Source: Lujinxingia vulgaris (GTDB lineage: Bacteria; Myxococcota_A; Bradymonadia; Bradymonadales; Bradymonadaceae). Taken from it: a stretch of 64,000 bases of DNA. The translations under genes were made by a program, and so were the position numbers. The stretch lies in the NCBI RefSeq assembly GCF_007997015.1, contig NZ_VOSM01000003.1:372001-436000 (forward strand), read 5' to 3'. Of the stretch, positions 27,276 through 39,700 are shown piece by piece. Below the pieces are notes generated by a model. That model did not search any database and was not told where the DNA came from. It was given only the letters and a program-made list of their open reading frames with translations. Numbering within the stretch: position 1 is the first letter of the stretch; each line of letters opens with the position of its first letter.

Positions 27276-28064
27276 TTAGACGCCTTCCCAGAACGCAGCG
27301 ATCGCCTCCGCAACCGCGGACGGCGCTTCCAGATGCGCGTTATGACCGGCCCCCTCTACGATATGGAACGCCTCGCCGCTGAGCCTTGCTGCACGCTGCG
27401 CCATCGCCGCATAGCGCGCATCCAGACGACCCGCCATCCACAGTGTCGGCATTGAGAGCTCACAGAGCCTGGGCCAGAGACTCTCCTGGAGCCCCGGGCT
27501 TGCCTCGGCAATCACCCGGGCCAGAGCATGCACATCACCCCGGGCGCGCTCCTTCACCATCGCCTCGAACCCCGGGTGGGCACGCAGACTGTCAAAAAGC
27601 TCCAGGCCATACCAACGTTCCAGAAAACGCTCCAGCCCCACCTCCCGCATCTCCCGGGCGCGAGCCGCGTCCAGACGCGCGCGCTCCGCGCGCTCCTCCT
27701 CACCTTCAATCCCCGGGCTGGCAGACTCCAACACCAGCGTGCGCACACGCTCCGGATGATGCATCGCAAGCCACATCCCCACACGTCCCCCCATCGAGTA
27801 CCCCACCACATCCGCAGCCTCGACTTCGAGATGATCCAGCACTCCGAGCACCTCCCCGGCCATAAAGGCGATGGACGCCGACGCACCGCCAACGGTCTGG
27901 GCACTCCGGCCGTGGCCCGGAAGATCCACACGCACACAACGACGACGCGCACTCAGCTCCTCGCACAGCCCGCGAAAATCTCGACCACTCCCCATAAACC
28001 CGTGAATGAAGACCGCCACCCGCGCCCCTGGATCCCGTGCATCGCCGACTTCATAATGAATCAT
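27276..28064 (-). CDS. menH: MenH-like alpha/beta hydrolase (SHCHC synthase)
   Basis: 262 residues. An alpha/beta hydrolase: VFIHGFMGSGRDF (oxyanion hole region), LPGHGRS, VVGYSMGGRVGMWLA (nucleophile Ser in GYSMGG), the Asp-containing GRLDARYAAMA and His in EGAGHNAHLEAP. Residue pattern and location next to the men operon point to MenH, which eliminates pyruvate from SEPHCHC between MenD and MenC. It is on the opposite strand, convergent with aroF. A GGGAG site five bases before the ATG at 28064 decides the start; a GTG four codons upstream is less likely. Confidence 0.85.
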   Translation of the reverse strand: MIHYEVGDARDPGARVAVFIHGFMGSGRDFRGLCEELSARRRCVRVDLPGHGRSAQTVGGASASIAFMAGEVLGVLDHLEVEAADVVGYSMGGRVGMWLAMHHPERVRTLVLESASPGIEGEEERAERARLDAARAREMREVGLERFLERWYGLELFDSLRAHPGFEAMVKERARGDVHALARVIAEASPGLQESLWPRLCELSMPTLWMAGRLDARYAAMAQRAARLSGEAFHIVEGAGHNAHLEAPSAVAEAIAAFWEGV

Positions 28065-28212
28065 CACTGCTCCCACTCCGTATTAACGACCCTCGCGAAC
28101 CTTGATCCTCTCCCTGTCTCGCGCTCACGCAGACTCTGGCAAAGGGCTCGGCTTCGCGCTAGCTTCGCTCACCCGACGCATAGTGTCCCAACTTTTATTA
28201 GACCGCCTGAGA

Positions 28213-29805
28213 ATGATCATGATGACTGCACACGCTCGTCTGCTCTCCGCCGCTACGCCGCGCATTCTTGCCATTGCTACCGCCTCCCTCCTCAGCGCTT
28301 GCACGTCGCCGGCCGAGAACAGCTGCACCGACGCCAGCGACTGCTTCGAGGGTGAGATTTGCGTCCAGAACATCTGTGCGCGGACCCTCGAAGATCCCGA
28401 CACAGGCGACGATCAGCCGGACGCCGCTGACACCGACAGCGGCACGCCCGACGCCTCCGACTCCGGTACGGACGCCGATGCCCCCGATCCCGATCCCGTA
28501 GACGCCGGCGATGACGCCGACGCGAACCCCTCCGACGCCGACGGCGGCGATGACGCACAGGCCTCCCCCTGTGGCCCCAACCCCTGCAATGAGCCCGGAC
28601 GTGGCGTCTGCAGCGTCGATGGGGATGAAGCCGTCTGCAGCTGCGACGACGGACTCGTCGAGCGACTTAACGCGTGCGTGAGCTTCGCCTGCGAATCTGC
28701 AGGGCTGGGGCCGGTCGTCGAGTTCTCCGGCGCACAGGCCAACCGGCAGGACGTCGAAGCGTCGGTCGTGTGGGCCGATGACGCCTACCTCATCGTCTGG
28801 AGCGATGATCGCGCCTCTTCCAACGCGTCCCCCCACATCTACGCCGCGCGCTTTGATGGCAACGGCAATCAACTCGGCCAGGAAGTCCAGCTGACCTCAT
28901 CCCCCGGTGGCGCTCACATCTCCACGACCAGTCTGGTCAAAGCCGCCAACGGCTATGGCCTCATCTGGCGCGACGGGCGCGGCGGCCCCAACCGTAACGA
29001 CGCCTACTTCCAACGCCTGGATGTCAACGGCCAACCCGTAGGCTCCCCGCTCGCAATTACCGACGGTATCTGGGCCGATCGTGTCGCGCTGGCATGGACC
29101 GGCGATCATTTCATCGCCCTGTGGGCCCACACCTCCAACGCTGACCCGGAACTCAAACTCGCGAAAATCTCCGCTGACGGTCAGCTCGATGGCACCCCGG
29201 TCGAGATCTCTACCGATACGCCCTCGGGCTGGGCCAACCTCGTCTGGACCGGCAGCTCCCTCGGCGTGACCTGGCGCCAGAACGTCGTCCCCGACAGCTA
29301 CTCGCCGCGAACCTTCTTCCAACGCTTTGACGCAAACTTGAGCCCCCTCGACTCCGGGCCCCTCCAGGTCGGGGACGGTTTGATGCGCTCGCCAACCCTC
29401 ACCTGGACCGGCTCGCACTTCAGCATCGCCGGCGACAACAACGGCTATCACGCCACGAGACTCTTCCAGGCAACCTACGACCCCGTTGGCCAACCCGTCC
29501 GCGAGGCCGAGGAGATTTCCTTCGTGGGCCATGAAGTTCACGGGCTCAACGCCCTCTGGAGCGGACAGGACTACCTCTTCTTCTGGAAGAACGCCCAGAA
29601 CATCATGGGTCAGCGCTTCAGCGCACAGGGCGTTGAGTACGACGCCGCGATCGAGTTGATGGATTACGGCACCTTCCCCTGGTATCCGGCCTCCGCCTGG
29701 GACGGTGAGCGCGCATTGGTCGTCTGGAACGCCGGCATCGGTGACGACGGCGAAGGCTACCCCGACCACTACCGCTTTGTGATGCGCACGTACTGCCCTG
29801 AATAA
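28213..29805 (+). CDS. Lipoprotein with EGF-like module and propeller-like repeats
   Basis: 530 residues. Signal: several adjacent Met codons, then RILAIATASLLSACTS with the lipobox Cys. A Cys pair region (CTDASDCFEGEICVQNIC), a long Asp-rich linker, an EGF-like CGPNPCNEPG-GVCSVDG-CSCDDG module and a C-terminal part with repeated blades follow (VVWADDAYLIVWSDDR, GLIWRDGRGGPNRNDAYF, HFIALWAHTS). The blades look like a beta-propeller. Function unknown, likely surface-exposed. The exact start among ATGs at 28213, 28219 and 28222 is not decided by a clear ribosome site. Confidence 0.72.
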   Translation: MIMMTAHARLLSAATPRILAIATASLLSACTSPAENSCTDASDCFEGEICVQNICARTLEDPDTGDDQPDAADTDSGTPDASDSGTDADAPDPDPVDAGDDADANPSDADGGDDAQASPCGPNPCNEPGRGVCSVDGDEAVCSCDDGLVERLNACVSFACESAGLGPVVEFSGAQANRQDVEASVVWADDAYLIVWSDDRASSNASPHIYAARFDGNGNQLGQEVQLTSSPGGAHISTTSLVKAANGYGLIWRDGRGGPNRNDAYFQRLDVNGQPVGSPLAITDGIWADRVALAWTGDHFIALWAHTSNADPELKLAKISADGQLDGTPVEISTDTPSGWANLVWTGSSLGVTWRQNVVPDSYSPRTFFQRFDANLSPLDSGPLQVGDGLMRSPTLTWTGSHFSIAGDNNGYHATRLFQATYDPVGQPVREAEEISFVGHEVHGLNALWSGQDYLFFWKNAQNIMGQRFSAQGVEYDAAIELMDYGTFPWYPASAWDGERALVVWNAGIGDDGEGYPDHYRFVMRTYCPE

Positions 29806-29828
29806 CCGTCTCGGCCAAGCACAACGAC

Positions 29829-29872
29829 AAAAAAACGCCGGCGTCCCTCCAGGGGCGCCGGCGCTTTTCTCT
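29829..29872 (+). terminator. Intrinsic terminator, possibly bidirectional
   Basis: CGCCGGCG at 29836-29843 pairs with CGCCGGCG at 29856-29863, with A run before and CTTTTCTCTTCTT after. It serves the lipoprotein gene ending at 29805 and may also stop the convergent gene ending at 29920. Confidence 0.85.
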
Positions 29873-29919
29873 TCTTGCTGCCTGCAAGAAGGCTATACGT
29901 GATCTTGAGTCACCCGATG

Positions 29920-30861
29920 TTACTTGAGCAACCACTCGTCGATAACCATCACCGAACCATGATGACGATCATCGCCCGCGTTATTCGCGACCAACACCAT
30001 ATACTCGCCAGGCTCCAGATCGAGCACGGTGGGTTCCGGCTCAAGCTCCGGGGATGACTCATCCCACGTATACAGATACGCGAAAGGCTCGCTGTTCTCG
30101 ATCTTCGGCAGCTGGTCGGTGTTGATCACAAAAACCGTATTTTTACCCCGCACCCCCCTCAACACATACGTGTAGCCCTCCCGTGCCTCAAAGGTCTCGC
30201 CGCTGGCCTGTCCCGGTCCCAGAAAACCGGCATAGTCCCCGATGGTACCTTCGTGATCAGCCACCGACGCGAGCATGCGTGGAGTCGAGGCGATCTTCAC
30301 CGCCAGATAATTGTTCACGTCCGTGCCCGACGCCCCTCCCAGGTTTTCCAGAAAGGCGTCATAACTTCCTCGCGGCAACTCCTCGCGATCCCAACCAGCC
30401 TCCGGCCCCACAAAGCTGGCGTCATTTACGGTCATCACCACGCGCTCGTTCTCGGTGTTCTGCACCTCGTTGTAACCTCGGAGCTCCCGCACTACCAGCA
30501 ACTCCACCGGCGTCGAGAGCTCCTCGAGTTGAAAGAGCGTGCGCAATGTCGTCCCAACAGGCAGCGTAAGCGCAACCCGGTGGTAGTCCTCGTAGAAAAG
30601 CTCGATCGGCGCCGTCCCACCACCGTCGGGATCATCACCTGACGCATCGACGTCACCGCTGACATCAGTCGCCACGTCCTCTTCGGAGTCGCCTCCCGCG
30701 TCGTGCTCCTCGCCGGAGTCCCTCTCGTCGCCACTGCCGGCATCATCCGGCAGGTAGAGCGGAACATCCGCCCCTTGCGGCGAACCACACCCGGCCAGCA
30801 ACGCCGACACGACCATCACGCCCGCAAGCCCGCTCCGCATCAACCACATCTTCGACACCAT
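29920..30861 (-). CDS. Acidic-linker lipoprotein, function unknown
   Basis: 313 residues. Signal MVSKMWLMRSGLAGVMVVSA with lipobox LLAGC, then an Asp/Glu/Gly linker, then a beta-rich globular part containing DDRHHGSVMVIDEW near its end and a VLDLEPGEYMVLVANN segment reminiscent of a PPC-type beta-sandwich. An AGGAG site precedes the ATG. It follows the lipin-like gene by 31 bases and is probably in its operon. No enzyme motif was recognised. Confidence 0.65.
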   Translation of the reverse strand: MVSKMWLMRSGLAGVMVVSALLAGCGSPQGADVPLYLPDDAGSGDERDSGEEHDAGGDSEEDVATDVSGDVDASGDDPDGGGTAPIELFYEDYHRVALTLPVGTTLRTLFQLEELSTPVELLVVRELRGYNEVQNTENERVVMTVNDASFVGPEAGWDREELPRGSYDAFLENLGGASGTDVNNYLAVKIASTPRMLASVADHEGTIGDYAGFLGPGQASGETFEAREGYTYVLRGVRGKNTVFVINTDQLPKIENSEPFAYLYTWDESSPELEPEPTVLDLEPGEYMVLVANNAGDDRHHGSVMVIDEWLLK

Positions 30862-30892
30862 CACTTCTCTCCTGCTCCTCGGCCCTCTGCCT

Positions 30893-32047
30893 TTACGGAG
30901 TCCATACAAAAGGTTGGTCGGTCGGGGCCTCGCCACGTACCGCCTCCAGGTGCTCTACATAATCCTCACCCAGCGCTACCGTGCCCTCCTCTCCCCCGTG
31001 TTGCCCCAGGATAAAGGTGCGTTCGGGCGCGATGCCCGCCTCGGCGTACGCAAAGATATCGGTTGTTGCGTTGCCATAGGCCATCACGATCTCAAAGCCC
31101 AGATCCTGCAAGAACGCCAGGTACGCCGCTTTATACGCGCCAACGCCCGTATTATTCGGCAAAGACTCGGCGTTGGAGCCCGTCAGGCGAAGATGCCCGT
31201 GCGCCACGCCCTGATCATCCAGCCAACCCCGGCTCTGCTCCGTCAGCCAGTAAGGTCGCCCCGTGATGTATACGAGCTGATAGCCATGCAGCTCGTTTCG
31301 CACCTTCGTGATATCCACCGCCCCCACACGCGCCTCCGGCACAAAATCCCCATCGAGTAGCGGCTCAAACAGGTCGTTAAAGATGTCCTGAAAGAGCTCA
31401 CTGTCCGAAGTCGTCAGCGTCGCGTCGATATCAAAGACGATAAACCGCGTCTCTTGAGGAAAGACACGCAGGTACGAGCGCGCCGCTGTATTATCGCCCA
31501 TCACCCGCTGCACCAACGCGTAGGTCCCCACCGGCGGCAAGGCATCAGGGGCGAGCGTCAACACTGAGCGCCCGTCGCTATCGGTCAGGGCCTCCCCCAG
31601 ACGCACGTAGCTCCCCGAGCAGTCGTCCATCCATACCTCAATGCGCTCCCCCTGCAGGTCTTTGCTCGTCGGCCCGTACGTGAACTTCCCCGTGATCAGC
31701 GCCTCGCGCTCCGGGTGCGTGATGACGTCCTGCGCGCTATGCCACTCATCCAACGCCGTAATCGCCCCACTGCCAAAGCTCTCCCAGTCCACCGTCTCGC
31801 CAAACTCCGGCAACGGAGCCTGATTGCAGAACGCGAGTTCTGGCAAGTCCACATCACCACCGGCGTCCCCGAGCGCAACATCCATCTCCGCGCCCACATC
31901 TCCGGCGTCATCGAGATGCACGTCTGCATCCTGACCCGCCACATCCGGAGTCCACGTCTCCGCGGTGCTCGTCGACGTGCCACAACCGATCAACAACAGC
32001 GCCACCAGCGGCGCACACACATGCCAGACCACGTTACGCTTGCGCAT
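30893..32047 (-). CDS. Exported LNS2 (lipin/Ned1/Smp2)-like HAD phosphatase lipoprotein
   Basis: 384 residues. Signal NVVWHVCAPLVALLLIGC with lipobox, an Asp-rich linker, then a beta-rich part containing a paired Cys. From about 200 the sequence RFIVFDIDATLTTSDSEL gives the DxDxT catalytic motif (Asp 206, Asp 208, Thr 210), followed by GYQLVYITGRPYWLTEQSR and a later acidic loop. This matches the LNS2 domain of lipins and PI-transfer proteins, HAD enzymes that dephosphorylate phosphatidate in eukaryotes. Being a lipoprotein, it would act outside the cytoplasm. A GGAG site 7 bases before the ATG at 32047 sets the start; an ATG at 32053 is too close to the site. Confidence 0.78.
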   Translation of the reverse strand: MRKRNVVWHVCAPLVALLLIGCGTSTSTAETWTPDVAGQDADVHLDDAGDVGAEMDVALGDAGGDVDLPELAFCNQAPLPEFGETVDWESFGSGAITALDEWHSAQDVITHPEREALITGKFTYGPTSKDLQGERIEVWMDDCSGSYVRLGEALTDSDGRSVLTLAPDALPPVGTYALVQRVMGDNTAARSYLRVFPQETRFIVFDIDATLTTSDSELFQDIFNDLFEPLLDGDFVPEARVGAVDITKVRNELHGYQLVYITGRPYWLTEQSRGWLDDQGVAHGHLRLTGSNAESLPNNTGVGAYKAAYLAFLQDLGFEIVMAYGNATTDIFAYAEAGIAPERTFILGQHGGEEGTVALGEDYVEHLEAVRGEAPTDQPFVWTP

Positions 32048-32233
32048 ACTCATTCTCCTCGATCAGGGGGTTGCCCCGAAATCCTTGTGTTCTCCATCCA
32101 CGCATTCACCGCACAGGCTGGCCAGAAGTCCCCGGCTTTTCAAGTTCAAACGACCGCCATGTTTGGCCAACCACGTCGCGCGAACACATTTAGGCCCGAC
32201 GCTTGAACACGTCTCCACGACCTCGGGAAAGCC

Positions 32234-34258
<2,025 letters not shown>

Positions 34259-34351
34259 CCCGCACCTTCCACGCATCCTTGCCCCTTAAGCCCGTTCTCG
34301 GGTATCGATCAGCCTTCGTGAGCCCACGCTAACTTCGATCCTGAGAACAGT

Positions 34352-34705
34352 ATGACGACCTCCACACTGACCATCTGGCACAACCCGCGATGCAGCAAAT
34401 CTCGCCAGACCCTGGCTCTGCTCGAAGAACGCGCCGTCGCGCTGACGGTACGCCGATACCTCGATGATCCTCCTTCTCTCGCGGAACTTCGCGAGGTGCT
34501 GAGCAAGTTGAACATCAAAGCCAGTGACCTCGTACGTAAGAAAGAAGCCGTCTTCAAAGAGCTGGGCCTGGCCGACGCCGACGACGATGCCCTGATTGAA
34601 GCGATGGCAACCCACCCGAAACTCATTGAGCGTCCGATTGTCATCGCAGAAGACGACGCCGCCATCGGTCGCCCCCCTGAAGATGTTCTTCGCCTGCTGA
34701 GCTAA
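34352..34705 (+). CDS. arsC: ArsC-family arsenate reductase-like protein
   Basis: 117 residues, full length for the glutaredoxin-linked ArsC family. The catalytic Cys is in HNPRCSKSR at about 14, and conserved Arg residues appear in SDLVRKKEAVFK and LIERPIVI. The family also contains Spx-like and YffB-like proteins. The presence of the PRCSKSR pattern favours ArsC. No ars operon or arsenite exporter is nearby, so its role in arsenic resistance is uncertain. Confidence 0.85.
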   Translation: MTTSTLTIWHNPRCSKSRQTLALLEERAVALTVRRYLDDPPSLAELREVLSKLNIKASDLVRKKEAVFKELGLADADDDALIEAMATHPKLIERPIVIAEDDAAIGRPPEDVLRLLS

Positions 34706-34744
34706 TCGTTCGATCGCACCGACTTCAGTCACTCGGGAGACGGA

Positions 34745-35350
34745 ATGACCCCACCGAAGATGAGCGCTGACGCGGTTCAGAAGGCGACCGGTCACTCCTG
34801 GGACCACTGGTTTTCCCTGCTCGACGACCTTGGCGCGAAGCAGATGAGCCATAAGGCCATCGCCGACCACCTGCACACGCAACAGGGAGTCTCCGGCTGG
34901 TGGGCGCAGTCGATCACCGTGGCGTACGAGCGCGCCCGCGGCATGCGCGAGGTCGGGGAGACCACCCGGGGTTTTCAGGCATCCAGGCAGAAAACATTCC
35001 TGCCGAACCCTGCGGCCGCATGGGAACTGCTGATCTCGACCGAGGGACTCGGCGCCTGGCTCGGATCTGGCGCACCGGATGCGTTGCACGAGGGCCAGAC
35101 ATTCGACCTGCCCGACAGCGTGCACGTCGAAGTCCGTACGATACGCGCCGGCGAACAACTCCGCCTGGGTTGGACGCCGACCAACGCCGACCGCACCCAG
35201 GTCGTCATTGTATGGGTCACCGCAAGCGCGTCCGGCAAGGGCACCATCGGCTTCACCCACGAGAACCTCCCCGACGCTGATGCCCGAGAAAGCGCCCGCA
35301 CACGCTGGAGCGAAGCCCTCAACTCCCTGCAAGCCCTCACTCGCCGCTGA
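34745..35350 (+). CDS. SRPBCC-domain protein with N-terminal DUF4287-like helical segment
   Basis: 201 residues. The N-terminal part (TGHSWDHWFSLLDDLGAKQMSH, KAIADHLHTQQGVSGWWAQSITV, YERARGMRE) is a helical segment known from DUF4287-like proteins. The C-terminal 130 residues have the AHSA1/SRPBCC pattern: FLPNPAAAWELLISTEG, EVRTIRAGEQLRLGWTPTNADRTQ, VWVTASASGKGTIGFTHENLPDADARE, RTRWSEALNSL. SRPBCC folds bind hydrophobic ligands or help protein folding. It has a GGGAG ribosome site and stands in a run of small plus-strand genes. The exact function is unknown. Confidence 0.72.
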   Translation: MTPPKMSADAVQKATGHSWDHWFSLLDDLGAKQMSHKAIADHLHTQQGVSGWWAQSITVAYERARGMREVGETTRGFQASRQKTFLPNPAAAWELLISTEGLGAWLGSGAPDALHEGQTFDLPDSVHVEVRTIRAGEQLRLGWTPTNADRTQVVIVWVTASASGKGTIGFTHENLPDADARESARTRWSEALNSLQALTRR

Positions 35351-35404
35351 TCCAACTTCGATGGTCCTCTTAGAAGCCAGACCTCCCGAGCCAGATGATG
35401 ATGT

Positions 35405-36025
35405 ATGACTGAGCCCGCCCCTCCATCCGACACGGACGACGCAGCACGCACGGAGGAACACTCCTCCCCGAAAGCACGCACTCGCAAACAGGTCGCGATC
35501 TTTATCGTCGCGCTCCTCCTGGTCGTGGGATGGACACTCTTCTTCATCTACACCGAGCCTGAGGCCGTCATCCAATGGATGGGCGTTGAGAACAGCTATC
35601 TGGTCGGCTTCCTTATCTCAGTCTTCGGCGCGCTGGGCTCCGTCACGCCCTTTTCCACCTATCCGGCCGTCTACGCGATGGCCACCACCGAAGTGAACCT
35701 CTTCATCCTCATTCCCCTGGTGGCCATCGGGTTGACTATTGGCGATGCACTCTTTTTCTACTTCGGAGTCACCGCCCAGAGCGTGATGCCCGAGTGGCTA
35801 GAGCGCTGGATGGAGCGCGTCTGGAACTGGCTTCAAACCAAGCCGGAGATCTTTCTGCAGGTCTTCATCTTTCTCTACGTGGGCTTCTCCCCCTTCGCCA
35901 ACAACCTCCTCACCGCCCCCCTGGCGATGGCCGGCTACCGCTTTCGTAAAATCGTTGTGCCGTTGACCCTGGGCAACTGCTCGTTGCCCATCGCGGCAAC
36001 CTACCTGGCAAGCGTCAACGCCTGA
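35405..36025 (+). CDS. Multi-pass membrane protein, VTT/DedA-like
   Basis: 206 residues. A charged N-terminus of about 27 residues is followed by hydrophobic segments: VAIFIVALLLVVGWTLFFIY, YLVGFLISVFGALGSVTPFSTY, LFILIPLVAIGLTIGDALFFYFG, and a C-terminal part with GFSPFANNLLTAPLAMAGYRF and VPLTLGNCSLPIAATYL. Pro and Gly positions resemble SNARE-associated (VTT/DedA) membrane proteins, which scramble or flip lipids, but the match is only approximate. No clear ribosome site was seen. Confidence 0.6.
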   Translation: MTEPAPPSDTDDAARTEEHSSPKARTRKQVAIFIVALLLVVGWTLFFIYTEPEAVIQWMGVENSYLVGFLISVFGALGSVTPFSTYPAVYAMATTEVNLFILIPLVAIGLTIGDALFFYFGVTAQSVMPEWLERWMERVWNWLQTKPEIFLQVFIFLYVGFSPFANNLLTAPLAMAGYRFRKIVVPLTLGNCSLPIAATYLASVNA

Positions 36026-36127
36026 AACAATGCGACGATCCGCGCCTCAGACCTTGACACCGTCGAGGCGGGCGTCCACCATCGCCGCGCTCGAAATGGC
36101 GACGCAACCTGACTTTAGGATAAAAGA

Positions 36128-36742
36128 ATGAGCAAGCACCCCGAGTTTCACCAGTTTCGTCCCCACCCCTGGCACGGTCTCTCCGTGGGCGAAAACGCCC
36201 CCGAGGTCGTCAACGCGTACATTGAGCTGACCCCTTTTGATTCGGTCAAATACGAGATCGACAAAGAGACCGGCTACCTGCGCGTGGACCGCCCCCAGCG
36301 CTTCTCCTCGCAGCCGCCCACCCTCTACGGCTTCATCCCGCGCACCTACTGCGCCGACCGCGTCGGCGAGCTCTCCCTGACGACCGATGAGGGCGACCTC
36401 GATCCCCTCGACATCTGCGTGCTCAGCGAGCGTCCCATCACCCGCGCCGAGCTCCTGGTCAGCTGCCGGGTCATCGGTGGCCTGCACATGGTCGATCACG
36501 GTGAGGCCGACGACAAAATCGTCGCCGTTCTCGAGAACGACACCGTCTGGGCCGACGCCCGAGACATCGGCGATGTTCCCGGCGTGCTCATCGAGCGCTT
36601 GCGCCATTATTTCCTGACCTACAAGATGGTGCCTGGTGAGACGACATCCAACGTCCAGGTCGATACCATCTACGGCGCCGAACACGCCCAGAAGCTGGTG
36701 CGTGCGGCCATGGCCGACTACCAGGAACACTTTGGCAAGTAA
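36128..36742 (+). CDS. ppa: Inorganic pyrophosphatase (family I)
   Basis: 204 residues, soluble. Typical sites: [29 protein letters not shown] and the metal cluster [13 protein letters not shown], then [20 protein letters not shown]. It hydrolyses pyrophosphate to drive biosynthetic reactions to completion. It is a little longer than E. coli PPase (about 175). AGGA lies 8 bases before the ATG. A cytoplasmic housekeeping enzyme, apparently in its own unit. Confidence 0.92.
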   Translation: MSKHPEFHQFRPHPWHGLSVGENAPEVVNAYIELTPFDSVKYEIDKETGYLRVDRPQRFSSQPPTLYGFIPRTYCADRVGELSLTTDEGDLDPLDICVLSERPITRAELLVSCRVIGGLHMVDHGEADDKIVAVLENDTVWADARDIGDVPGVLIERLRHYFLTYKMVPGETTSNVQVDTIYGAEHAQKLVRAAMADYQEHFGK

Positions 36743-36781
36743 GCGCCGGGACGCTCCCGACGCCACACTCGGGAGAGAGAC

Positions 36782-39700
36782 GTGCTTCGCACCCCTTCGA
36801 CGCTACTCGCACTGGCCGCGCTCAGCCTGAGCGCGGCCTGCTGGCCCACCAATGAACCCACCCTCGGGTTAGGTGAGGCCAGCCCCTCGGGAGGCCCCCG
36901 GGTCGACTTTGACCTCGACGAGCGCCCCTTCCCTGACATCCCCTTCCCCAACGATCTGGCCACACGCGCTGACGCCACCAGCCCCACGGGCAAGCGGCTC
37001 AACGTGTCCACGCTGGCGGCCAGCGCGGCCGAGGCGAAGGTCCGAAACGCCATCAATGAGCAGACCGGCTTTGCCGTCTTCGCTCCGATGCACGTCTCTT
37101 TTGACGCGCCCCTGGATGTTGACAACCTCATCGCGCGCCATCAGCAACTTACCCCCGACTTTGACGACGACGCTGTCTACCTGGTCAACGTCGACCCTGA
37201 CAGCCCCGGCTACGGCGATGTCGTCCTCCTGGACATGGGGCTCGGCAACTTCCCCATCACTCTGGAGCGCGCCAACAACTACTTCCTGCTCGACCCGCGC
37301 GCCGACGACCGTAATCTCCTCTTCGAAGAGAGCGCTGAGCAGGCCACCGGCCCCGGCGGTGAATTCACCTGGGTCGATGACACCGACGACGACGGCAACC
37401 TCGACCGCCCCAACACCCGCGATCCTGACGGCGACCCGACCGTGTTTCGACAGGTGTTCGATTTCTACGAGCGCGAAACCAACACCCTGATCCTGCGCCC
37501 GGTCAACCCGCTGGAGCCCGGCACCACCTATGCCGTCGTACTCACCGACGCGCTGGTCGGCGAAGACGGGCAGGCCATCGACAGCCCCTTCGAGAGCGTC
37601 AATCACCTCGACCAGAGCCAGGCGCTGGAGCCCCTGCGCGAGCTTCTTCCCCAACGCTTCCCGGAGCGCTTCGACCGCGACCTCTCTCAACTTCGCTTCG
37701 CCTGGAGCTTCACTACTCAGGTGCCTACCGAAGTCCTCGAAGGCGTGCGCGCCGGCCTCTACGGGCATGGCCCCCTGGCCTGGCTCTCCGAGCGCTTCCC
37801 GGCTGAGTTCCTGGCCGTCCACAACGTCAAAGCCCCCGACGCCGCCGAGCCGATGACCTTTAAGCTCGACGCCCTGCTCTCCTTCATTGTCCCGCTCGCC
37901 AACGAACAGCTCGGCCCGTCGGGCACGCGTGCCATCGAGGAGGCCTTTGAAGACGTCGACTACGTCGTCAGCGGCACCTACCTCTCCCCGCATTTCCTCA
38001 TCGACCCCAAAGGTCTGGCTCGAGAAGGAAATGAGGCCAACGACGACGCCCTCTTCCAGATCGACCTCGCCAGTGGCCGCGCCGAGGTTCGCCCCGCCGA
38101 AGTACATTTCATCTGCACCGTCCCAACCTCCGAGGGCACCCGCCAGGCTCCCTTCCCCGTAATCATCTACAGCCACGCCATCAGCTCGACGCGCTTCGAG
38201 ATGCTGGCCTTTGCCGGGGCCATGGCCAAGTTCGGGTTTGCCACCTGCACCATCGACGCCGCCGGCCACGGGCTGGAAGTCCCCGCCGAATTCCGCGGCC
38301 TCCTCGAAGGTGTTGGCGAGAGCGAAGGCCTCGACAACCTGGCCGACGTCATCGGGCTTCACCGCGCTCGCGACATTGACAACGACGGCGCCACCGACTC
38401 CGGCGCCGACTACTTCTCTGCTGATGTGCTTCACTCCCGCGACATGATTCGCCAGACCACCATCGACCAGATGCAGCTCATCCGCATTCTGCGCTCCTTT
38501 GACGGCCAGAGTCGTTTTGACGCGGCGAACACCGAGAGCGACTTCGCCCGGCGCCTGCCCCATCTCATCGCCAACCCCGATCAAGATGCTGACGGCCAGC
38601 TCGAGCTCTGGGGCGACTTCAACGGCGACGGCACGGTCGACGTCGGTGGCGATCGCCCCTACGCCGCCTGGGGCACCTCCCTGGGAGGCATTCAGGCTAC
38701 GGTCCTCTCGGGCATTGAACCCACCATCGTCGCCGGCGCCTCCAACGCCGGCGGCGGTGGCCTCCTCGACATCGCCACCCGCACCACCATCGGCAACGTA
38801 CGCAACGGCGTCATCTTACGCATGATGGGTCCTCTGGTGATTGGCCGACCGGTCGAAGACGGCCAGCGCACGCGCCTTGACTGGCTCTTCCCCCAGGGCG
38901 ACAGCTCCGTCTCCTCGCCCATCGCGCTGCTCCCGGCGCTCGACGACGGCGATCGCATCGTCGTCCGCAATCTCACCCGGGAGGCCAATCCAAACGTCCC
39001 CGACGACGAGGCCTACGCCCAGACCTATGTGCGCGATGGCGCCTTCCGCGTGGGCATCGCTGCCGACGCACTGGGCGCGTCGGCGCGCCGTGCGCTCATC
39101 GGCTTCGACAACCAGATCGATGTCTACGAAGACTTAATGGGCTGCAAAGAGGTGCAAACCTGCGGACGCAACAACTGCGACGCCGGTCACTACTGCAGCG
39201 ACGCTGAGACCTGCGAGCCTCTCTCCGGCTGCTTCTCCGCCTTCGACCTGGAGCGCGTGGCCGAGACCGACCCGGAGCGCGCCGCACGTTTTGAACATCG
39301 CATCGTCCACGACCCCACTCGACTCGGCGACCCGATCGTCATCGAAGTCTACAGCGCCGACGGCGAGCTCAAGCACAGTGTCGACAAACTCGGCTACACG
39401 TATACCTCGCAGAACCTTTACTACCCGGCCGGAGCCCCGCTGGCCGCCCCGGCCGAGGGCTGGGGACTTCGTCGTCAGACCCCGCGTTTCCGCAGCTTCA
39501 TGGGCCTCTCCCAGATGCTCCTGGAGCAGGCCGACCCCGCCGTATTCGCCTCCCATTTCGTCGGCAACGCGCTTCGTTACCCCTACGAAAGCGAAGCCTT
39601 CCGGTCCGGGCAGACCAACTTCCTGACCATCGGCACCCTGGGCGACCAGGTCGTACCCATTAACGCCGCCCTGGCCATCGCGAGGGCCAACGGCGTGCTC

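Noticed and set aside
27077-27455. Small genes of 78 and 105 residues between aroF and menH
   Set aside because: No ribosome site, no domain pattern, and they extend into menH on the other strand.
34352-34705. An arsenic-resistance operon
   Set aside because: Only an arsC-like gene is present; no arsR, arsB or acr3 nearby.
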